Origin: Paludibacter sp.
GTDB taxonomy: Bacteria; Bacteroidota; Bacteroidia; Bacteroidales; Paludibacteraceae
Direction of reading: 5' to 3'
Assembly: GCA_024709185.1 (NCBI GenBank)
Contig: JANJXE010000245.1
Span: 1-15,819 of the forward strand
Length of the DNA stretch: 15,819 nucleotides
Part shown: positions 14,486 through 15,819 of the stretch, piece by piece
Position numbering within the stretch: the stretch's first letter is position 1
How the letters are laid out: every line of letters starts with the position of its first letter
Translations under genes and position numbers: made by a program
The notes under the pieces: model-generated
Seen by the model: only the letters and a program-made list of their open reading frames with translations
What the model was told of the DNA's origin: nothing
Databases searched by the model: none

Positions 14486-15819
14486 TCACGCGGCATTTCG
14501 AAACGCCTTGATCGAAAACAAGGTTTTCCACACGATTACAAAGTCCCAGTCGAACGACCAGTTGCGGATGTACTCGTGATCGTACTGCACGCGTTTTTCG
14601 ATTTGCCAGAGCTCACGCGTTTCGCCGCGGAAGCCATTCACCTGGGCCCAACCCGTGATGCCCGGTTTCACATAGTGCCTCACGAGGTAGTTTTCCACCT
14701 CGCGGGTAAAAAGTTCGGTATGCGCCAGCATGTGCGGGCGCGGACCCACCACCGACATATCGCCCAGCAGCACATTGAAGAACTGCGGAAGCTCGTCGAT
14801 ATTGGTTTTTCGCATAAAGCGGCCAATGGCCGTAATGCGCGGATCGTTGGCCGTAGCCTGTTTCTTGTGCGCCTCACCGTTCACCTTCATACTGCGGAAC
14901 TTATAGCACTGGAAGGTGCGGTTGTTGATGCCCGTACGCGGTTGGATAAAGAGGACAGGTCCGCGCGAGGTGAGTTTAATGATGAGCGCCATGAGCGGGA
15001 ACAGCCACGAGAGCACGAAGATAATAAAAGCCCCTGAGAAAGCCACATCGAAGAGGCGTTTTTTAATTTGATTTTCGGCGATATCGAGTGGGATGCGTTG
15101 CGGGTTGAAAATCAGAATATTTCCCAGGCGGTCCACTTTATAATCCTCCTTTTCGTCGGGCGCCACGGCAGGCACAAAGAAGAGGCGCACGCCCCAGCGG
15201 TTGCAGTGTTGCAGCAGTTCAGCCAGTTTCCAGCATCCGGCATATTCATCATCGATCTTATCCACCGCAATAAACATCACCTGCACGCCATCGTTAATCA
15301 CCTTTTGTTCCAGCTGGGCATAGGCCATCTCGCAGTCGCGCACCCCAACGGTAGTATAGGATCCCTCGTACCAGTAGCTCATCTGCGGGTTGTATTTTAT
15401 CACGTGGCGGATGGCGTCCATCACTTCATTTTCGCCCAGCAGCAGCACCTTACGCACGCGGGTAGAATACTGCACGCGGCGTTTCACCAAGCGGTAGTAG
15501 ATGTAGTTGAATCCCAGCTTCGATACGAGGAAAACAGCAGTAACCGTATAAAGCAGGATAAAGGGTTTGCAATCGAAAAGGCTATGAATAGGGAGATAAA
15601 ACAAAGTAACCAGAAGCAGGAAGAGGCCCGAACGCTTTAGCATTCGGTAGAACCGGGGGCGGAAGCCTTTTTTGAAATAGATGACCTGTTTGCGGAGGAG
15701 GATAAAGGAAGAAGCCCGTGCCAGGTTGAGGATAAGAAACACAAAATAGATGCCCGGGTCGTTGAACGACCGGTTGTGAAATACAGTCAGAAAGAGGAGG
15801 AAGAAAATTCCATTCAGTA
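14486..15819 (-). CDS. Undecaprenyl-phosphate sugar (glucose) phosphotransferase, 5' end cut
   Basis: The frame is open to the right edge, so 443 residues are visible and the true start lies outside; the GTG at 15742 is internal. The enzyme transfers a sugar phosphate from a UDP-sugar to undecaprenyl phosphate in the inner membrane, the first step of repeat-unit synthesis. Hydrophobic helices fill the N-terminal part (LNGIFFLLFLTVF at the edge, FLLLVTLFYL, FILLYTVTAVFLV), followed by a CoA-binding-like soluble domain (RKVLLLGENEVMDAI), one more helix (about 255-280), and the catalytic PglC/WbaP-type domain: KFRSM (306-310), DELPQ (341-345), GDMSVVGPRP (352-361) and HYVKPGITGWAQVNGFRG. This polyprenyl glycosylphosphotransferase layout matches WcaJ/EpsE-like proteins of about 460 residues. 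Glucose is the usual first sugar but is not proven here. GC is about 55% in a sampled line. Confidence 0.95.
   Translation of the reverse strand, partial: LNGIFFLLFLTVFHNRSFNDPGIYFVFLILNLARASSFILLRKQVIYFKKGFRPRFYRMLKRSGLFLLLVTLFYLPIHSLFDCKPFILLYTVTAVFLVSKLGFNYIYYRLVKRRVQYSTRVRKVLLLGENEVMDAIRHVIKYNPQMSYWYEGSYTTVGVRDCEMAYAQLEQKVINDGVQVMFIAVDKIDDEYAGCWKLAELLQHCNRWGVRLFFVPAVAPDEKEDYKVDRLGNILIFNPQRIPLDIAENQIKKRLFDVAFSGAFIIFVLSWLFPLMALIIKLTSRGPVLFIQPRTGINNRTFQCYKFRSMKVNGEAHKKQATANDPRITAIGRFMRKTNIDELPQFFNVLLGDMSVVGPRPHMLAHTELFTREVENYLVRHYVKPGITGWAQVNGFRGETRELWQIEKRVQYDHEYIRNWSFDWDFVIVWKTLFSIKAFRNAA

Noticed and set aside
14576..15640. Plus-strand frames antisense to the sugar transferase
   Set aside because: Low-complexity His/Arg-rich translations with no family signature; the minus strand carries the conserved catalytic domain.

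Overview
The window looks like a chromosomal segment of a Bacteroidota bacterium, probably a Bacteroidales/Marinilabiliales relative; this is an inference from gene families. The clues are two Wzc-type kinases with Tyr-Gly tails, a lipoprotein polysaccharide export protein with a C-terminal membrane helix, a DUF6922/AbiEii-type gene pair, A-rich leaders in place of clear Shine-Dalgarno sites, and one promoter that fits the Bacteroides -33/-7 consensus (TTTG, 20 nt, TAnnTTTG). Every convincing gene lies on the minus strand, so the locus reads from right to left.

From right to left it falls into three parts. (1) 15819-14486: an undecaprenyl-phosphate sugar phosphotransferase that starts lipid-linked glycan synthesis, cut by the window edge, followed by a non-coding stretch with two inverted arrays of an AT-rich heptamer. 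(2) 14228-10930: a compact defence cassette of six tightly packed genes. These are a ParD/ParE toxin-antitoxin pair with its own promoter and a palindromic operator candidate, a DUF6922-like protein, an AbiEii-type nucleotidyltransferase that has lost its catalytic core, a PD-(D/E)XK restriction endonuclease (possibly ApaLI-like), and a beta-class DNA methyltransferase with a C-terminal extension. (3) 10907-1: the rest of an exopolysaccharide/capsule locus. It holds a polysaccharide co-polymerase/tyrosine kinase, an outer-membrane export lipoprotein, a second co-polymerase/kinase, a Wzx flippase, a GT-B and a GT-A glycosyltransferase, UDP-GlcNAc 2-epimerase, a serine-acetyltransferase-like hexapeptide enzyme, and the first codons of another gene.

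The glycan genes describe a Wzx/Wzy-type pathway. The phosphotransferase loads the first sugar on undecaprenyl phosphate, the glycosyltransferases extend it (the epimerase supplies UDP-ManNAc), Wzx flips the unit, and the two kinases with the export lipoprotein control chain length and export. No Wzy polymerase is seen in the window.

Base composition falls stepwise along the glycan locus. Sampled 60-base lines give about 62% GC in the first kinase, 53% in the export lipoprotein, 45% in the second kinase and 27% in wzx, with wecB back near 42%. The most interesting points are the defence cassette wedged between the initiating transferase and the export machinery, the gutted AbiEii gene beside an intact partner, the promoter/operator overlap of parDE, the extended methyltransferase, and the two kinases with Tyr-Gly tracts at both ends.
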